Below are positions 1 through 21,174 of a stretch of DNA of 64,000 nucleotides, in pieces. The notes beneath the pieces were generated by a model that was not told where the DNA came from, did no database searches, and saw only the letters and a program-made list of their open reading frames with translations. The stretch is from Isoetes taiwanensis (lineage: Eukaryota > Streptophyta > Lycopodiopsida > Isoetales > Isoetaceae): positions 3,371,896 to 3,435,895 of the forward strand of contig JAJEKV010000016.1 of the NCBI GenBank assembly GCA_021234155.1, read 5' to 3'. Position 1 is the stretch's first letter, and every line of letters starts with the position of its first letter. The position numbers were made by a program, and so were the translations under genes.

Positions 1-2499
1 TAGTTTAAGAAATGTTTTAGATTTTCATATGTTATATTAGTATTATTATTAACAAAAAAAATTATTGTACAGAATTCAAAATAAAAATATAAATTAAAGT
101 GCTTCAATAAACCCCATCTATAAGTCTCACAAGGATAGTAAATGATGCATTCTAGTTAACTCTATATAGGAATTTACTCTATCAATTTAAATATAGTGTA
201 ACTAGGATATAACCATGCATTATCTAAATCTAAACAAGATCTAATATAACAAGATGAACACATTGGAAGGTTCAAAAGTGCGTTGATTACACCCTTATAG
301 GTCTAAAACTCAACAATAATATAGCTAATGATGGTTATTGATGAATGGAGGACAATATCACGAAGTCTAGCCATGATTATAAATAAATAGATCAAGGGAC
401 TTTCCATACCTGTTTTTCTAGTTCATCGAAAATATTAACTTATTGCACCATATTTTTCCCATAAGCCTTTATAAATGACAAAATAAATGATAAAAAGGAA
501 TTTCGAGGTTCTTGTGTGGTCTTATTAGAAAAAAATGAAGAAACCTACTTACTTCTCACTATTATAAAGTTAGTTAATATGTGGCTGCTCCAAAGTGTTG
601 TAGTCTAAATAGGACCATAGTACACATAGACCACCTTTTATAATAAGCTATAATCTGAACCTTTGTTGGCAATATATATCTCAAATTTCATGTTAGAATA
701 ATATATTATATACAAGATTTGAATATAAATAAGCATGGACTATTTATAGGTCCAGGATTAGACCAACTGGATGGAGAAAATTTCTCTATTTATTTGCGCT
801 GGCTCTATTCATTTTGTCCCCTACAATGATACTATGACTTCTCATCATCTATGCGATAACCTTTGAAGGGTGTAAGTGGACATCCACGTATAATAAAAGT
901 CACCCTTAACTGCTTAGTTTTTGTGCTTCCCTTTAGATAGACAATCCTTCCTAACCAACTAATGTTGTGATGTAGAATGTGGTATATGTGAACTATATTC
1001 TAAAGAAATGATTAAGATATTGATGTTCTAGATAAGAGGTCATGTGAACCAATAATTGACATCAACATCGCAGTCTATTTTGATCTTCTTTCGTCATAGC
1101 TTTTCAAATTTTTCCTTGGCTCATCTTGCATTGCTTTCTTAACTTTGGGAAGCTTTGAAATATGTGTTTGAAGTTCATCCTCAAGGCACAAATCTAGAGA
1201 CCAAACATGAAAAACATTTGATGATAACTTGAGGAACTAATACTACAAGTTTTAACCCAAATCTAGCAATAGATATTTTATTGATAGAGCAGCTCATGAA
1301 ATACTAACATTCTAAAATTCAACTTGAGATTGACTAAGGTAAAGAAGTTATTGATTTAAAATGAACCTATGGACCAGTAATGGTCTTAGGTATAGAAACC
1401 TTTCTTGATTTATCATGATCATGTCTTTTTCTCTTTTTCTTTACTTGCTTTTGCATTGATCTCATATCCATACAAGCATTCATATATGATTTTTTCAATG
1501 ACATACTATTTCAATAAATTTCCTTCAATTTTTACAAAATAAGCATCAATTAAAAGTCACTTAAAATTGTTACTATAAGTCAAAGCTGAACCTTCAAATT
1601 ATAGGCCAACAAATATTTTTTATGCATGATACAATTAATCAACTGCTTATATACCAAAATTGAAGTCAAGAACCATTTTCATGCAAAAGTTGTAGAATTT
1701 TAATTGAAACAGCCTTCTGTTTTGACCCTGTCATGTTTGACTGACTATATCTTCCTTCCTAGACTTCATATTGGAACAAGGTTTTTTGTGTATTCATCCT
1801 TATCTCATATAGAAAAATATCATTATAATGAAAAAAATCATAAAAATCCTTTTATTGAGACAGTTTTCCATTATATAAACATGAAGCAAACTGGACGTGA
1901 CCTCCCTTGATTCACCTAAACTTAACTCTCAATTTTAGAGGTATATGTATTTTTAACTATTTTTCCTGTGCAACATGACTGCCATAATTCACGTGTAGAA
2001 AGGGTTTAAATGAATTTTATGCCATTGATATTATATGAATTTTAAAGTTAACACTATACAAATGAACCATTTATGGTCCATCGAGGGACAACTCTAGTGT
2101 TAACCCTCAATTACAGACTTAGAGGAGCTACTAAGATATTCTCTGCGGCTACCGAAATTAGAGTATCAATGTATAGGAAAGCATCGTCAAGAGCAAAACT
2201 TGGACATCATCTCCGAGCTTTAGGCGTATTCCAGAGCTCTATGGCATAGTGAAAGATGGATTTCTTATTCGAATTCCATTCCGGCTATTTTCTACCAAAT
2301 GTCAACATTCTAGAACCAAATTGGAGGATCTGCCAAAAAGCCTTTTTCAATTTACGGATTCAGAAATAGTTTCAAAAGGTTGACTTGATTTTTTTTTGCA
2401 ATATTAAAACATAGATTTCAACTTCTGATAATTCTTGTAGGGCAAGTACAAATCAATTTTTGATTAATCTTGTTATAGAGAAGAAATGATAGCAGGTGG
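1..2499. other. AT-rich intergenic DNA, no gene seen
   Basis: I see no recognisable coding region, RNA gene or repeat structure here. Short open frames such as 1704-1910 have no family resemblance and no splice context. Confidence 0.6.
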
Positions 2500-2990
2500 C
2501 TCAACAAGAATCGTGGTTAGCAGATAACGCGTTAGCACTCTTTAGACTGACGTAAAATAACTCTACTAACTTCTCATGCGTCACTAAGGTAGTTAATTTG
2601 GCCGAGATTTTATAGGTGGTCAATTTCAGAAAAAAAAAACTACCTGTTTGTTTCTATCCCATGATTCCACATATCCAGAAATTAGAGCCTCTCTATTCAT
2701 CGTCACAGGGGTTTGTGCCCTTTCCATCTCTGTTTTGACCTTTTGGGCTGCTGAGGCAGCGTGGAAATCCGCAGGATGCAGGTTTGAGTTGTATCAGCAA
2801 AAGTAGTAGGATGGAGTAGGAATTTATCTGAAATTAGTAAATATCACATATCAAATTGTCCAAATCTGTCCTTTTTATTGTGGCAAAAAAAAATTACATT
2901 AGTATGTCTGAGATTAACCCGTTAGACGTTATTTTACGTTAGCCGTTAGCTAACTTCTAACTACTAACTGCTAACCATGACAAGGATAAT
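2500..2990. repeat. Foldback (MITE-like) element with about 90-bp imperfect inverted arms
   Basis: The left arm (about 2500-2600) and right arm (about 2892-2990) are imperfect reverse complements: GTTATTTTACGT and CTGCTAACCA at 2930-2975 match the complement of 2515-2560. The centre is unrelated AT-rich DNA without a coding frame. This is the shape of a small non-autonomous DNA element. I could not identify a clear target duplication. Confidence 0.5.
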
Positions 2991-5900
2991 CTAATATTCT
3001 AAAGCAAGAACCTTCATGAGATCATTTTGACCAAGAAGCAATTATTTGTTCCACTGACCCTTCCATATTCTAGTTGAACAGAAAGTTTTAAATCATCCTA
3101 GACCATTTCAACAATTGCATAGGATCTGATATCAATTGATATGGACGGGCTCTTCTTTTTTGCAAACCGGTCAAACTCAGTTAAGCAAAGACAGTTTAAT
3201 CTCTGGAACTTGATATTCTTGCACAAAATCACCACTCAACCGGGCTCAAACTTGAGAAGACTACATTATCCAATCCTGAGATCCAGTAGAGAAACTGCTT
3301 TATCTTCTCTGGGTTTCTAACAACAACTTAACCAAACAAAGACAAGGAATCTGGCTATGGATTTTGAGCAAGAGCAATGACGAGACAAGAAATTCTGAAT
3401 AGCTATGTATCTTTATGGAGCTCCTACAGGCTGAGCATTTCTAGTCCCCAAATGTGATCCTTCTGCCTTCTTTTATACATTTTTTTACTTTTGCTAAAGA
3501 CTCACCTGCTCCAAATGATCGTTACCTAAATAAATCCGTCTAGTACCTTTTTTGTGAATTCGGCATAGGTTGGGACCTCGTCACGGGCCACATCCTATTA
3601 CGTTTGTTTTGTTTTATTTTTAGAAAAACTTTTGTTCCGAGGTTTTTGATTTATAAGTTGTAGCTTGTTTAAATGGCAAATGTTCCTAACATTAGATGGC
3701 TAAACTTAAATTTAGTTTTATGTTCTCATGCCATGCTTTGCATCCGTGCTTTTAAATCCTATGAGCCACTTCCTCAAGCTTGTGCCATAGCAGCTAGTAC
3801 GGAGCTCATATTGGCAGAGCCTCACATCTACTCGGTGTGCTCAAAGAGTGCTCTGGAAGAAAGGTAATATAAACTATTCAAGGCTAAACTCAGATGATTT
3901 GCAGGAATCAATTGCTGTAGAGCTTGTGGATTAAATAATAGATCTAAAATGTCGAAGCTGAAGAAGAATCAACATTGGGATAAGCTTAACAGAGTCGTAT
4001 TTTCCTCCAAAGAACCGAATTTGAGAAGTAATAGCCGTGTAAGAGCTGAAACTATGCCTTCAGTAGAGATTGTGGATTTCAAAAGGCTGGCAAGTTGCCA
4101 GAAGGGTCAACTCGGCAGGCTCATCACATGTGTGGGCATAGGTTTAGAACCTGGAAAGCCAACTAAATGTGGTGCAATCACAACACTTTGGATAAGAATT
4201 GGATATAATCAAGTGATACGAATGCATATGCCTACGTTCTTCAAGTTTGTGGATAATTGGTTCTATAGAGGTTAAGAGGACATTTAATCTCCTAAGAGTC
4301 TTTAAAAATAAAGAGCTTAACAAACTCACCAAAAATTTAGACTTGTATCTTTGAGCATATGCAAACAAATATAGTATTGAAGAATTTTCACTGATCTCAT
4401 CTTTTGAACATCCAGTTATCTTATCTGTTGTCTAATATGTTCGAATGCTTTAATAACCTAAACCTCTTGTTTAATGACTATATATTTTGCTCTACATATT
4501 TACTTAGAGTTATACTTTATGGACAACGTTCAAATACTTTGATGATCTAGACCTCTTATTTTACAGCTTTATTTTATTCCATATACTCTTCTTGAAGTAT
4601 ACTTTATGTTCAATATATATGTTCTCATGTGGGTAGCTAATGCCAAAGTAACTCTATTATTTGGTATGGTTTTTAAATATTGGATTCAATGTTACTAACT
4701 TGATCCCCATTTCTAAGAAAACTATAAGCAAATACAAAAATTGCCTTTTAAATAGCATTTATCAGTGAAATTTTTATAGTTTGGGTATATTAGGATGACG
4801 ATAAAATCATCTTTGGTCCTCATTCTCCATCCTTTGGAAATCATGGCTAGGCTTCAGTTCTGCTGGCATCAATCTAAAGTCCTGCTCGCGGACATTTAGA
4901 TCACTATTCAACTGGTCAGCCGAGAAGTAGATCTTGGCTAGCTCCTGGATTTTTGAAGGTAGTATTATGTGCTCTTCTATGGGCGCTTTGGTCCACAAGC
5001 TCCAGGTCCCATTTTTTACATTCATAGTTGATCTGTCCTCACAGGGCTTAGGAGAGGGGCATACTGAAGTGGAACCCTATCCTTATTGTATATAACTTTA
5101 TAATCAGTTACTAAACATTCTTGTCTTATGATATGTCTCGAGATTCAGTATCCAAGCTCCTTATCTAGATAGTATCTAAATTGTAAGCTAGGGCATACAT
5201 TAGTGTACTCTAAAGGTAAGATGGTCTAAGCCCCTTTCACTCAATCATTTCTCTAGTTTACCTGTATCTCTCTTTGGATATTATAGGTATTGGACACACA
5301 TCCTTCTATTCACGTAGTTCACCCTCCCATAGGACAGTTGGCCTCCGTGGATGTTAAAATATACTTTCTTCCTTCCTTCTTTCCTTCCGATGTGTATGGG
5401 CTCGAGTGTGTTTCATTGGTGTTAAAGCTATAAGGTCTTGCTCATTGGGCTTGCATACTTAGAGAAATCCCTTAGCGTCATCTAAGTGTTATTAGTCAAG
5501 TCAAATAGTCATTTAAGTACCAGAGTAGAACAAACCTTGTCAGACTCTACCAAATTTTGTGGCCAATTTATTTTTGCAAAATTAGCAAGCATTTCAATTT
5601 TCGAGAAAAATAGCCAAAAACAACCGAAAGGGAAATTTTCAACCAAGAAATCTAGGAGCAGACCGCACCAAACTCGATAATTAGGAGTGTGCCAGTCATC
5701 TGTAACGTGAATATAACTTTTGCTAGCACTATTCGTTTTCCTCAAAAGCATACCATTGAAAAGCTCTTGACAAGCTTTCCAAGAAGATCAAATTTGCCTA
5801 GAACAGATGTCTCAACTGGAGATGGAAAAGATCAGTTATAATTTTTAGATTTAAGACTCCTATATATCACAGAAATGGTTCTTCCACGCAAATGTATAAT

Positions 5901-7080
5901 TATACGGCCATTTTGTTATGGTTTGCATAATTTTGTTGTTGTATTTGTATGAGGGTATGCCAACAGTATCTACAGAGCGCGTGTTGTATTTCTAGCTTGT
6001 TTGCACTCCCAACCTATAGTTTTGGCATGCACGCGTGCATGCATTGCATGCACATAGTGCACATATACCATGCATGCACACAATGCATACATACCATGCA
6101 TGCATGTTGAGTCCCTTTACTACTTTACATCGTGCAAGGCACATATACATATATCTGTGCGAGTTGTGAATCTTTTCTATATATTTCTGTACATATTCCA
6201 TCGCCCCTTAGTGTATATTTCAAGCAACTAAGCAAATACTTGCATATTTGTTTGTATACATACATACACAAAAAATAAAAATAAATACTTTAAAAGTATT
6301 TTTTCTTTTTTTAAAGGACATAACTATATTATCATGAGAAAGATCACGATACATCAAGAAAAACTGCAATATGCGATTAGGAACCTAGCGGACGAAGTGG
6401 TCCACTAAGCAAAGCCACCCATAAACATCCAATGTCATACAGGTTGTCCTACTTTGAGGCGCTTAATAGCCGCATCATAAACATGCTATCTTGCAGTCAT
6501 TTCATCATCAATAGACATCATGTTATCATTAGCATGAGGCATCAACTTTGTATCAAAAGTATGCTTTTTCCTAACAACTTCCATTTGGTTTGTTGCCATG
6601 ACTCCTTCAAACATCGATCATCCCTACCGTCATACATGTCCTCATTAGGACCATGGATGCACTCAGAAACCTATACACTATCAGCATCAAATCTAAAAGC
6701 ATAAATAGATGAAGCAGCATGTGCCACACTAGGAGCACGTGTGGTAGAAGATGAACTCTGCTCTTGGACATGTGAAGGAGCAAGAACTAAAGGTTGAACA
6801 TGAGTGGAAGCTCATGAGCCTTTTAAGAACCCGATGCTGGATATCTCATTGAAAGGAGGCAAAAGCCTCATGCTTAGGAATTAAACGAGTTAATTCTTCA
6901 CCATTCAACAGTTTGAGATCCAGCTTTTTATACCACAAGCTACTCTTCACCTCAACACAATTTGGCAACGGGGAGCCAAGTAGTAAAGAAACACAAACAT
7001 TCATTATAGAATGAGAAATATGTATTCGAAGTCCATTTGTAATTGAAACTAGAAATTGATGAACCATCAAATCAAGAGGG
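2991..7080. other. Intergenic DNA, no gene supported
   Basis: Several short open frames exist (3673-3867, 3949-4275 on plus, 4807-5025 on minus). The first ends at a plausible splice donor (GAAAG/GTAATA near 3862) and an acceptor-like TTTGCAG lies near 3902, so a broken exon pair is possible. I recognise no protein family, and the remainder is AT-rich without visible structure apart from the CATGCA cluster listed separately. Confidence 0.4.
6024..6107. repeat. Cluster of CATGCATG/TGCATGCA palindromes
   Basis: About 84 bp holds repeated GCATGC and TGCATGCA palindromes separated by CACATA/CATACA spacers. CATGCA is also the RY element core of seed promoters, but no gene adjoins it here, so a simple alternating purine-pyrimidine repeat is the safer reading. 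Confidence 0.55.
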
Positions 7081-7490
7081 GGTTAAAAATTGCAAAACCG
7101 TTACATCCTTCACTTTTAAATTAAAATTCCCCTAAAATCCCTTTTGGCTTGGGTGCATATTTGCAGGGGATGACTCTGGGTATCAAGAGTCGTTGGATGG
7201 GCATATTTGCAAGTTTTCTTCGATCTAGATCATAGATAGCGATCCTTGTTTGTGGGGTATGCTTGTATAAGTTTTGGTGTACTATAAAATGAGGTTTGCA
7301 ATGCACTATAAGATTTGAGGCAATGTACTCAATGGTGTAGATTAAAAACATGTATTATACGATCTTTGGGAGTACAAAAGGGGCTCTAGCTGCCCTACAA
7401 CACCCCACCCCGTGTGAATATGCACCCAAACCAAAGGAGGTTCAGGGGGATTTTTATTTAAAAGTGTTGGATGTAATGGTTTGTGTTAAC
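7081..7490. repeat. Foldback (MITE-like) element, about 410 bp
   Basis: The left arm (7081-7170) and right arm (about 7405-7490) are imperfect reverse complements of about 85 bp. The shared cores include GGGTGCATATTTGCA-like, AATCCC, TTTTAAAT and TTACATCC strings, and the outer ends are GTTAA / TTAAC. The element carries no ORF. This is consistent with a non-autonomous DNA transposon. The family is not assigned and the target duplication is unclear because both edges are TTAA-rich. Confidence 0.6.
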
Positions 7491-8039
7491 TTAAAAAAAA
7501 AATCGCCCCATCGAGGCCTTGGATAATTTGGTGTGCATATTAGTTATCATTGTAGTACAAACTAACCCTATGATATCTTTAAGTACAAATTATATAATGA
7601 TAAATTAATCCTATGATACTTTTAGGTACAAATTATGTAAATGATTTATAATATAAGAGATTTTATTATGAATTCAAACAATGGAAACAAAAGGGATGAT
7701 TACTTATTAAAAAATGAGCACGGTGCATAGATGTTCCATTAAGTAGAATTGTGGGGTTTGATACCCTATTAAGTCAGATTTGTAAGCTTTTGTGAGACTT
7801 GAACCCACACGCACATCCATATATCTTATGTGAAAATAAAGTTTGGCACTTGAACTAATAATGTTCCAATCAATGATATCACAACCTTATCTGTCGTTCC
7901 TATCTGGATTTGAAAATCAGAAATACATTACGCGATTGCATCCAACAATGATGTACAACACAATATAGAGAGTCTTTATTTGTCACACTATTATATCCAA
8001 GTAAGTAGAATATAAAGAGCTTTTATTAGAGAATCGTTT
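7491..8039. other. Intergenic DNA, nothing recognised
   Basis: AT-rich sequence between the 7.1-7.5 kb foldback and the 3' side of the first LINE. No ORF, RNA gene or clear repeat was seen. Confidence 0.5.
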
Positions 8040-8921
8040 CAGTCCCAGAAGAATGCTCTCTTATTGATAATCATAGCCGAAGTGATGCGCTCACACCATA
8101 ACAAAGCAAAACAATGGAGATTGAACACAATAAATAGAGAATCATGTAAGCAAGTATATCCATGCAATAAAGATCGGGTCTCCTTGTTCTCAATATGTAT
8201 CAAATGATGGAGAAACTTTTTCGAATCCTTCATCTAATGCATCATCCGATAGTAATGCATTAGTCTCTCCTACCTCTAACTCATCTACTTTTAAGGTTTT
8301 TAAAATATTGTCCCTACGCTCAAAATCAAGGTTTGTGTCAGCACATACATCATACTTCTCTCAAATATTTTTGTAAGCATGACAATGTAGAAGTACATAT
8401 TCCTTATCTTCAAGTATCCCTACCTGATATATCTTGCACAATCTAAGCTCGTGAGGAATGCCATTCCACCTACCTACTTCAACACCAATGGATGGCATGC
8501 CTATGCTTCCTGGAAATCCCCTTTGCCAAATACTTTCACTACTTTTTTATTGCTCCATCTCTCCATGCCCTCTAAGAACATTCATTTTGATCCATGTGTG
8601 GCTATCATCTTTATAAAAAGCTAAATCATGAATATTCATCCCCCATCGTGCCATCTACTGAATGGCATCAGCAAACCAACCCTTAACCCGTGTCTCCTCC
8701 AAAGCTAAGTGAGGCAAACTTTCTTCAAGCATACAACACCTTATAGACATAATTAAGGAGTCTGCAAAGCGCCTCTGCCTCCAGCGTGAGCATCCCACAT
8801 TACGCTAACATTATAGGGATTTTGCATTTTTGTTCTAAGTTCAGACCGAAAGAATTTCTTTTGAACTTTCTCAACCTTCTTTCAAGTCTCCAATGCTAAT
8901 CCAGGACCCCATACGTCACAT

Positions 8922-10378
8922 CTATACAAAACCACATTGGACCAATGTTATATAAAGCATTCTTTTCAAGCTAAAGTTCCATATCTCTGCTTTGGCACAT
9001 CTATGCTGCATTGCATACAGTGCTTTGAGGCTACCGTTTACTTTTGGCTCGACTGCTTGGTTCCAATTTGGACTTTTATCCACTAATATCCCAAGGTACT
9101 TGTAGTTATTGGTAATTTCTATAAGTTCACCTTGATAATAGAACTTTAAATGATCAGTCTCCTTTGCCCCAAATACAATCACTTTGGTCTTACCCATACT
9201 AACTTGCATGCCTTTTGCATCACAAAATAATGAAAGTGCATCCAAATGCCGTTGCAGCCCATGTATGCTCCTAAATAGAAATATCACATCATCAGCATAT
9301 AAAAGTCGCATAAGAACATACCCACTTATAGGCCTTCCATCTCCACCATGGTCCTGCATCCAGCACTCAAGTTGGTCTATAAAAAGACCAAATAATGTAG
9401 GTGATAAAGGGCACCCATATTTTACTCCTACATTGTTCTCCACTAAATTATTACAAGAATTTTATGGAAGGGACAATTGGACCATTACCTTTTCATATAA
9501 TTTTCCAACTGCTTGCCTGTATTCAACATGAATGCTTAAATCATCTATTCTTTCCCATAGATCTTTTCTGTTTACCGTATCAAAAGCCTTAGAAAAGTCA
9601 ACAAAGGCAGCATATAGGGGTTTCTTTTTCCCAACAACAGAATCTATCATTGCACGCGTAGTGACTAAATGGTCAATAGTGGAACTTTTGGGTCTGAACC
9701 CAGCTTGTCCCACTGGTCTAACATTATTGTCTTCAGCCCACATGCTGATTTTTAAATCCAGAATGACTGCAAAAAGTTTAGCATATAAACTACTCACCAT
9801 AATCATTCAATAATTAGCTGGATCCAATTCATCGCCTGCTTTGTGGGGTGGAACTACTCTGTTTATTTGCCATGCTTGTGAAAAGCCCTCTCGTAGCACT
9901 GCATTAAACAATGTTAACAAGATAGGAGCAACTCCATTACCCGCCCACTTGAACATCTCAGCTATAAGACCATCTGCATCAACAACTTGACAACTTTTGT
10001 ATGCCACAATGTATATCATCTATAGTGAATAAACTCTCTGGATCATACCTGCCATCTATGCAAGATTCATTCTGATTTAAAATGTGGTACAATTTTTGTA
10101 TCAAAAGTGCTGCAACATTCAATGTAGCCCCAACATTTTGATATGGCTTTAACCTGTCCCAAAATCTTTTTGGGTGCTTAAGAAGGTCCATTACCATTTC
10201 CTGATGCGTGTTATGCAGATGCGCCCTTTTCTTGTTCTCTATGTTCTTGGCCAAACCACCATTGCATGGTAATCCCTTCCTTTGCCTATGCAAGCTTAAG
10301 CACATGGCTGATATATCAATTACCAAACGTGTCAAAGTCTCACTAATCTCAGATGCTGCTTGTGGCCATAATACCAAT
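8922..10378 (-). pseudogene. LINE copy 1 reverse transcriptase, broken
   Basis: Several minus-strand open blocks in series encode a LINE reverse transcriptase that would copy the element RNA at a nicked target. The fingers region carries GQAGFRPKSSTIDHLV and FVDFSKAFDTVNR (9500-9720). The palm carries GCPLSPTLFGLFIDQLE and the catalytic LLYADDVIFL (about 9290-9410), followed by KYLGILVDK. The YADD catalytic pair is intact. An upstream stretch with HPKRFWDRLKPY (10140-10180) links to the endonuclease. The frame changes at about 9450, 9806 and 10000 and includes stops, so no full enzyme is made. The clade cannot be set by eye. Confidence 0.85.
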
Positions 10379-10419
10379 GAAACTTTTTCCTCACAGGATT
10401 CTTTAAACAGAATGTTCTT

Positions 10420-11213
10420 ATCTTATCTCATCTTGATATTTGGAGCTCGGATAGATGGAGAAGCATGCATTGATGTGCCTAAAGCACGTATAGCAACAAA
10501 AATTGGCACATGATGTGACTCAATCCTTTCATTGACAATAGAATGACCATTTGATTAACAAATGCTGGCTTGGTTAAAATATAGTCCACCATACTTGCAT
10601 TCCTGCAAGTATATTTTTTAGAACTGGGAAATTTTGTTATGCTATTATATATAATCATATCAAAGCCACTACATAATGCCAAAACATGGTGTCCTTGTGG
10701 ATTAGACCATCTAATCCTATCATCAGAGTGTCTATACCATCCAGAAATTGATAGCTCATCTTCATCAAGCATCTCCATCCATTCTGAATTTCCATCTGGA
10801 CTAACTATAACTGATTGTTTTGTGTTGTGCGTCCATTAAAATCACCTAACAAAAGCACATTAACTGTGGAAACAAACGCTAGAATATCTTATTCCAAATG
10901 AGAAAAGATATCATTCCTGTCTAAATTATCAGAATTGCACACACGAGATTCTTTTGGTGGAAAGTAGCAACCAGCAACATAAAGTTTTCTATATTGTCCA
11001 GACATTTCAATCCAAATATACTGAAGTGATGCCATTTTATCCAAGACTGTCACTAAATGTGTAAATTCATGTCTAATATAGCAAGCAATGCCATCAAAAC
11101 CTTTAAGCCTCCATTCGAATGGATCATTTTAAACCCCATAATGGCAGGAAGCCCTACCTCTTCATTGCCACATGTCTCAAGAAAGAATATTACATCTACA
11201 TTACTTAAAATAT
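10420..11213 (-). pseudogene. LINE copy 1 endonuclease domain, truncated and broken
   Basis: The minus strand encodes pieces typical of an AP-like endonuclease of LINEs: NVDVIFFLETCG near the start (11170-11210), a GDFNGRT motif with the catalytic Asp-Asn near 10840, WSNPQGH near 10690, and a degraded histidine-bearing end (SHIMCQF) near 10510. The first catalytic segment, which should contain an N-W-N motif, is missing because the sequence ends at the GA array. Frames are interrupted. Confidence 0.7.
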
Positions 11214-16049
<4,836 letters not shown>

Positions 16050-16099
16050 CGTGATAGCACGAGAGATAAAAATTTTGGAGCATGGCCGACGCAAAGAGA
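16050..16099 (+). repeat. Short repeat unit preceding a GATA array (copy 1)
   Basis: The stretch GAGATAAAAATTTTGGAGC followed by ATGGCCGACG recurs in diverged form at 17184-17216, where it ends directly on a (GA)n array. Two independent copies ending on a purine microsatellite suggest the 3' terminus of a small retroposed element with a GA/GATA tail. Confidence 0.5.
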
Positions 16100-16100
16100 G

Positions 16101-16138
<38 letters not shown>

Positions 16139-16139
16139 T
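16100..16139. repeat. (GATA)n microsatellite
   Basis: About nine tandem GATA units following GAGAGA. Confidence 0.95.
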
Positions 16140-16267
16140 ATTTTAACGCCACGCCACTAGGCAAAGATCCAACCGGGATATGTGACCACACACCACACTA
16201 CATTGCTTGGTTGGGCCCTGCCCCAACCACTTTTACATTGCGCCTGTGGGTTTTGACACCCAACAGC

Positions 16268-17183
<916 letters not shown>

Positions 17184-17214
17184 AGGATAAAAAAATTGGA
17201 GCATGTGGCTAACG

Positions 17215-17215
<1 letters not shown>
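17184..17215 (+). repeat. Short repeat unit preceding a GA array (copy 2)
   Basis: The sequence AGGATAAAAAAATTGGAGC then ATGTGGCTAACGTG matches 16065-16095 and runs straight into (GA)n. Confidence 0.5.

Positions 17216-17295
<80 letters not shown>
17216..17295. repeat. (GA)n microsatellite
   Basis: Pure GA repeat of about 80 bp. The right side abuts the pentamer tail (GTGAA units) of LINE copy 3. Confidence 0.98.
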
Positions 17296-19550
<2,255 letters not shown>

Positions 19551-19679
19551 ATTCAGGTTGAATAAAATTGCTAGAGGGAAGGGTTTTTTTTTTTGGGGGG
19601 GAGAGGGAGATAAGTGGACCGATTTCAATGTTTTAAACGAGGAGGAAATATGGACACAACCCATAGCTGATATCCATTT
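19551..19679. repeat. Dispersed direct repeat, copy 1
   Basis: About 110-130 bp recurs at 19941-20055, sharing TTGAATAA.ATTGCTAGAGGGAAG, AACGAGGAGGAAATAT and GACACAACCCATAGCTG. A poly-T/poly-G run interrupts this copy. No coding content was seen. Confidence 0.7.
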
Positions 19680-19940
19680 TGAAATAATACTACAAAGACT
19701 TGAGTGAAGGTGAAGGTGAATTGAAAACATTAGATCAACAGTAGACCAAGCTCTCTTATAAGGCAGACTTCAAAGCGTCTAAGTTGCCATGGAAAACATC
19801 GTGCCGGTGCCTCTATATGGCTAATTTAAAAAGTCTTTTGCTCGTGCATGTGCAAGGTCTTTCTGCTCATGGTCAATTAGATCAACTTGATAGGTGCAAA
19901 TGGTCGTACATATGTTTTTTTTTTTGAGGGAGGGGGGAGA

Positions 19941-20055
19941 GTTTGATTGAATAAGATTGCTAGAGGGAAGTTTGGAGATGGGGAGAGATGATTGGACCAA
20001 TTTCCAATTTCAAACGAGGAGGAAATATTGACACAACCCATAGCTGGTTTCCATC
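19941..20055. repeat. Dispersed direct repeat, copy 2
   Basis: Second copy of the 19551-19679 repeat, about 390 bp downstream, in the same orientation. Confidence 0.7.
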
Positions 20056-21174
20056 TAGTAATGTACTCTGAGCCCTCCATTTCGCATGTCATGCCATGTT
20101 ATTCTTGATTGTAAATATAAAAGATGTGGTACTTCTTGTCCTAATTCTCCAATGGGTCAAAGTTGTATTCTGGTGCTATATGGAAGTAGAGCAAATGGGT
20201 CCCAATTATTACATGGTTTTCTTAAGATTGTGCATGTGCTATGGGTTGGACACTCTCCAGTTATTTCTTAAAAGGAACAAATTAATCAAGATAAGAATAA
20301 GGGAATAAGAAGACGAAAAAGAAGGATGAGAAGGATGACGAGTCATGTCTCATTTCTAAATGTCCACAATAGTCCTTCATGTGTTGGTTGCAGGTGTATG
20401 GTCTACCCATAAATTGCATCTCTAGTGTGTCACATGGTCAAAAAGGTATTCCATACTTTGTGTCATTTTTTCTATTTTTGTCATCACAGTCTTGTCAATT
20501 AAAGCTTTTATATGTAAGCAGTTGGAGATAGTAAGGCAACTAAATGTAACTACATGAAAAGTTGTAACAAAGAATAAGGTGGGACCACATTGTAGTCATG
20601 TGTCATATCAAGCACCGATTATTGTAGACCAAACGACCAAATTGAGCGTTGTACACAAAAATTTAGAGGTGAAAACGGAATAGGAAATACCAAAATTATA
20701 TAAAAATTGGAATTGAAACTTACTATATTGAAGCCAAGTAGTCCGATGACACCCAATAATAACATACACTATATAAGAGTTTTTGAGGGAAAAAACTTGA
20801 GATTGAAATGCAAAAGATTCACACTACCATATATGCAAATCAGTAGGAGCTCCAAAATATATAGTGTCATTGTGACCACTTGATATGTACTTAAAAGACA
20901 ACAGGGAATACATTACTAATCGTATAATTCTTATTAGACATGTCGACTTTAGCTAAACTTGCATAAAACCAACCCACAAAACTTTCTGCAGTTTAGCTAA
21001 ACTCTACGAAATTTTCCCCTCGTACTTTTTAGCGTTTAGCTAAAGTAACCAAAATTTCACCCCAAAAATTTCTATGGTGTGAGCAATGCAAAATGTTAAG
21101 CTAAAATTATTCGACTTTTCCCAATTGTTTTCATTAATTTTAAGCTAGCTAATTCTAGGCCTCAAAATCTTCAT
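20056..21174. other. Intergenic DNA, no gene seen
   Basis: AT-rich sequence. TTTAGCTAAA palindromes occur three times between 20947 and 21045, but there is no gene context. Confidence 0.5.

Larger units (their letters stand above)
8040..11213 (-). mobile_element. LINE copy 1 (non-LTR retrotransposon), 5'-truncated, minus strand
   Basis: Read on the minus strand this shows an apurinic-like endonuclease (about 10420-11213), reverse transcriptase (8922-10378) and a C-terminal zinc-binding tail (about 8380-8460, motif HELRLC..YQ...LEDKEYVLLHC, one Cys lost). It is the best preserved of three related copies. The 5' end stops within the endonuclease at the (GA)n array starting at 11214, where LINE copy 2 extends further upstream. 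Stop codons and frameshifts separate the blocks, so it is dead. The exact 3' end is not defined because I found no terminal tail like those of copies 2 and 3. Confidence 0.8.
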
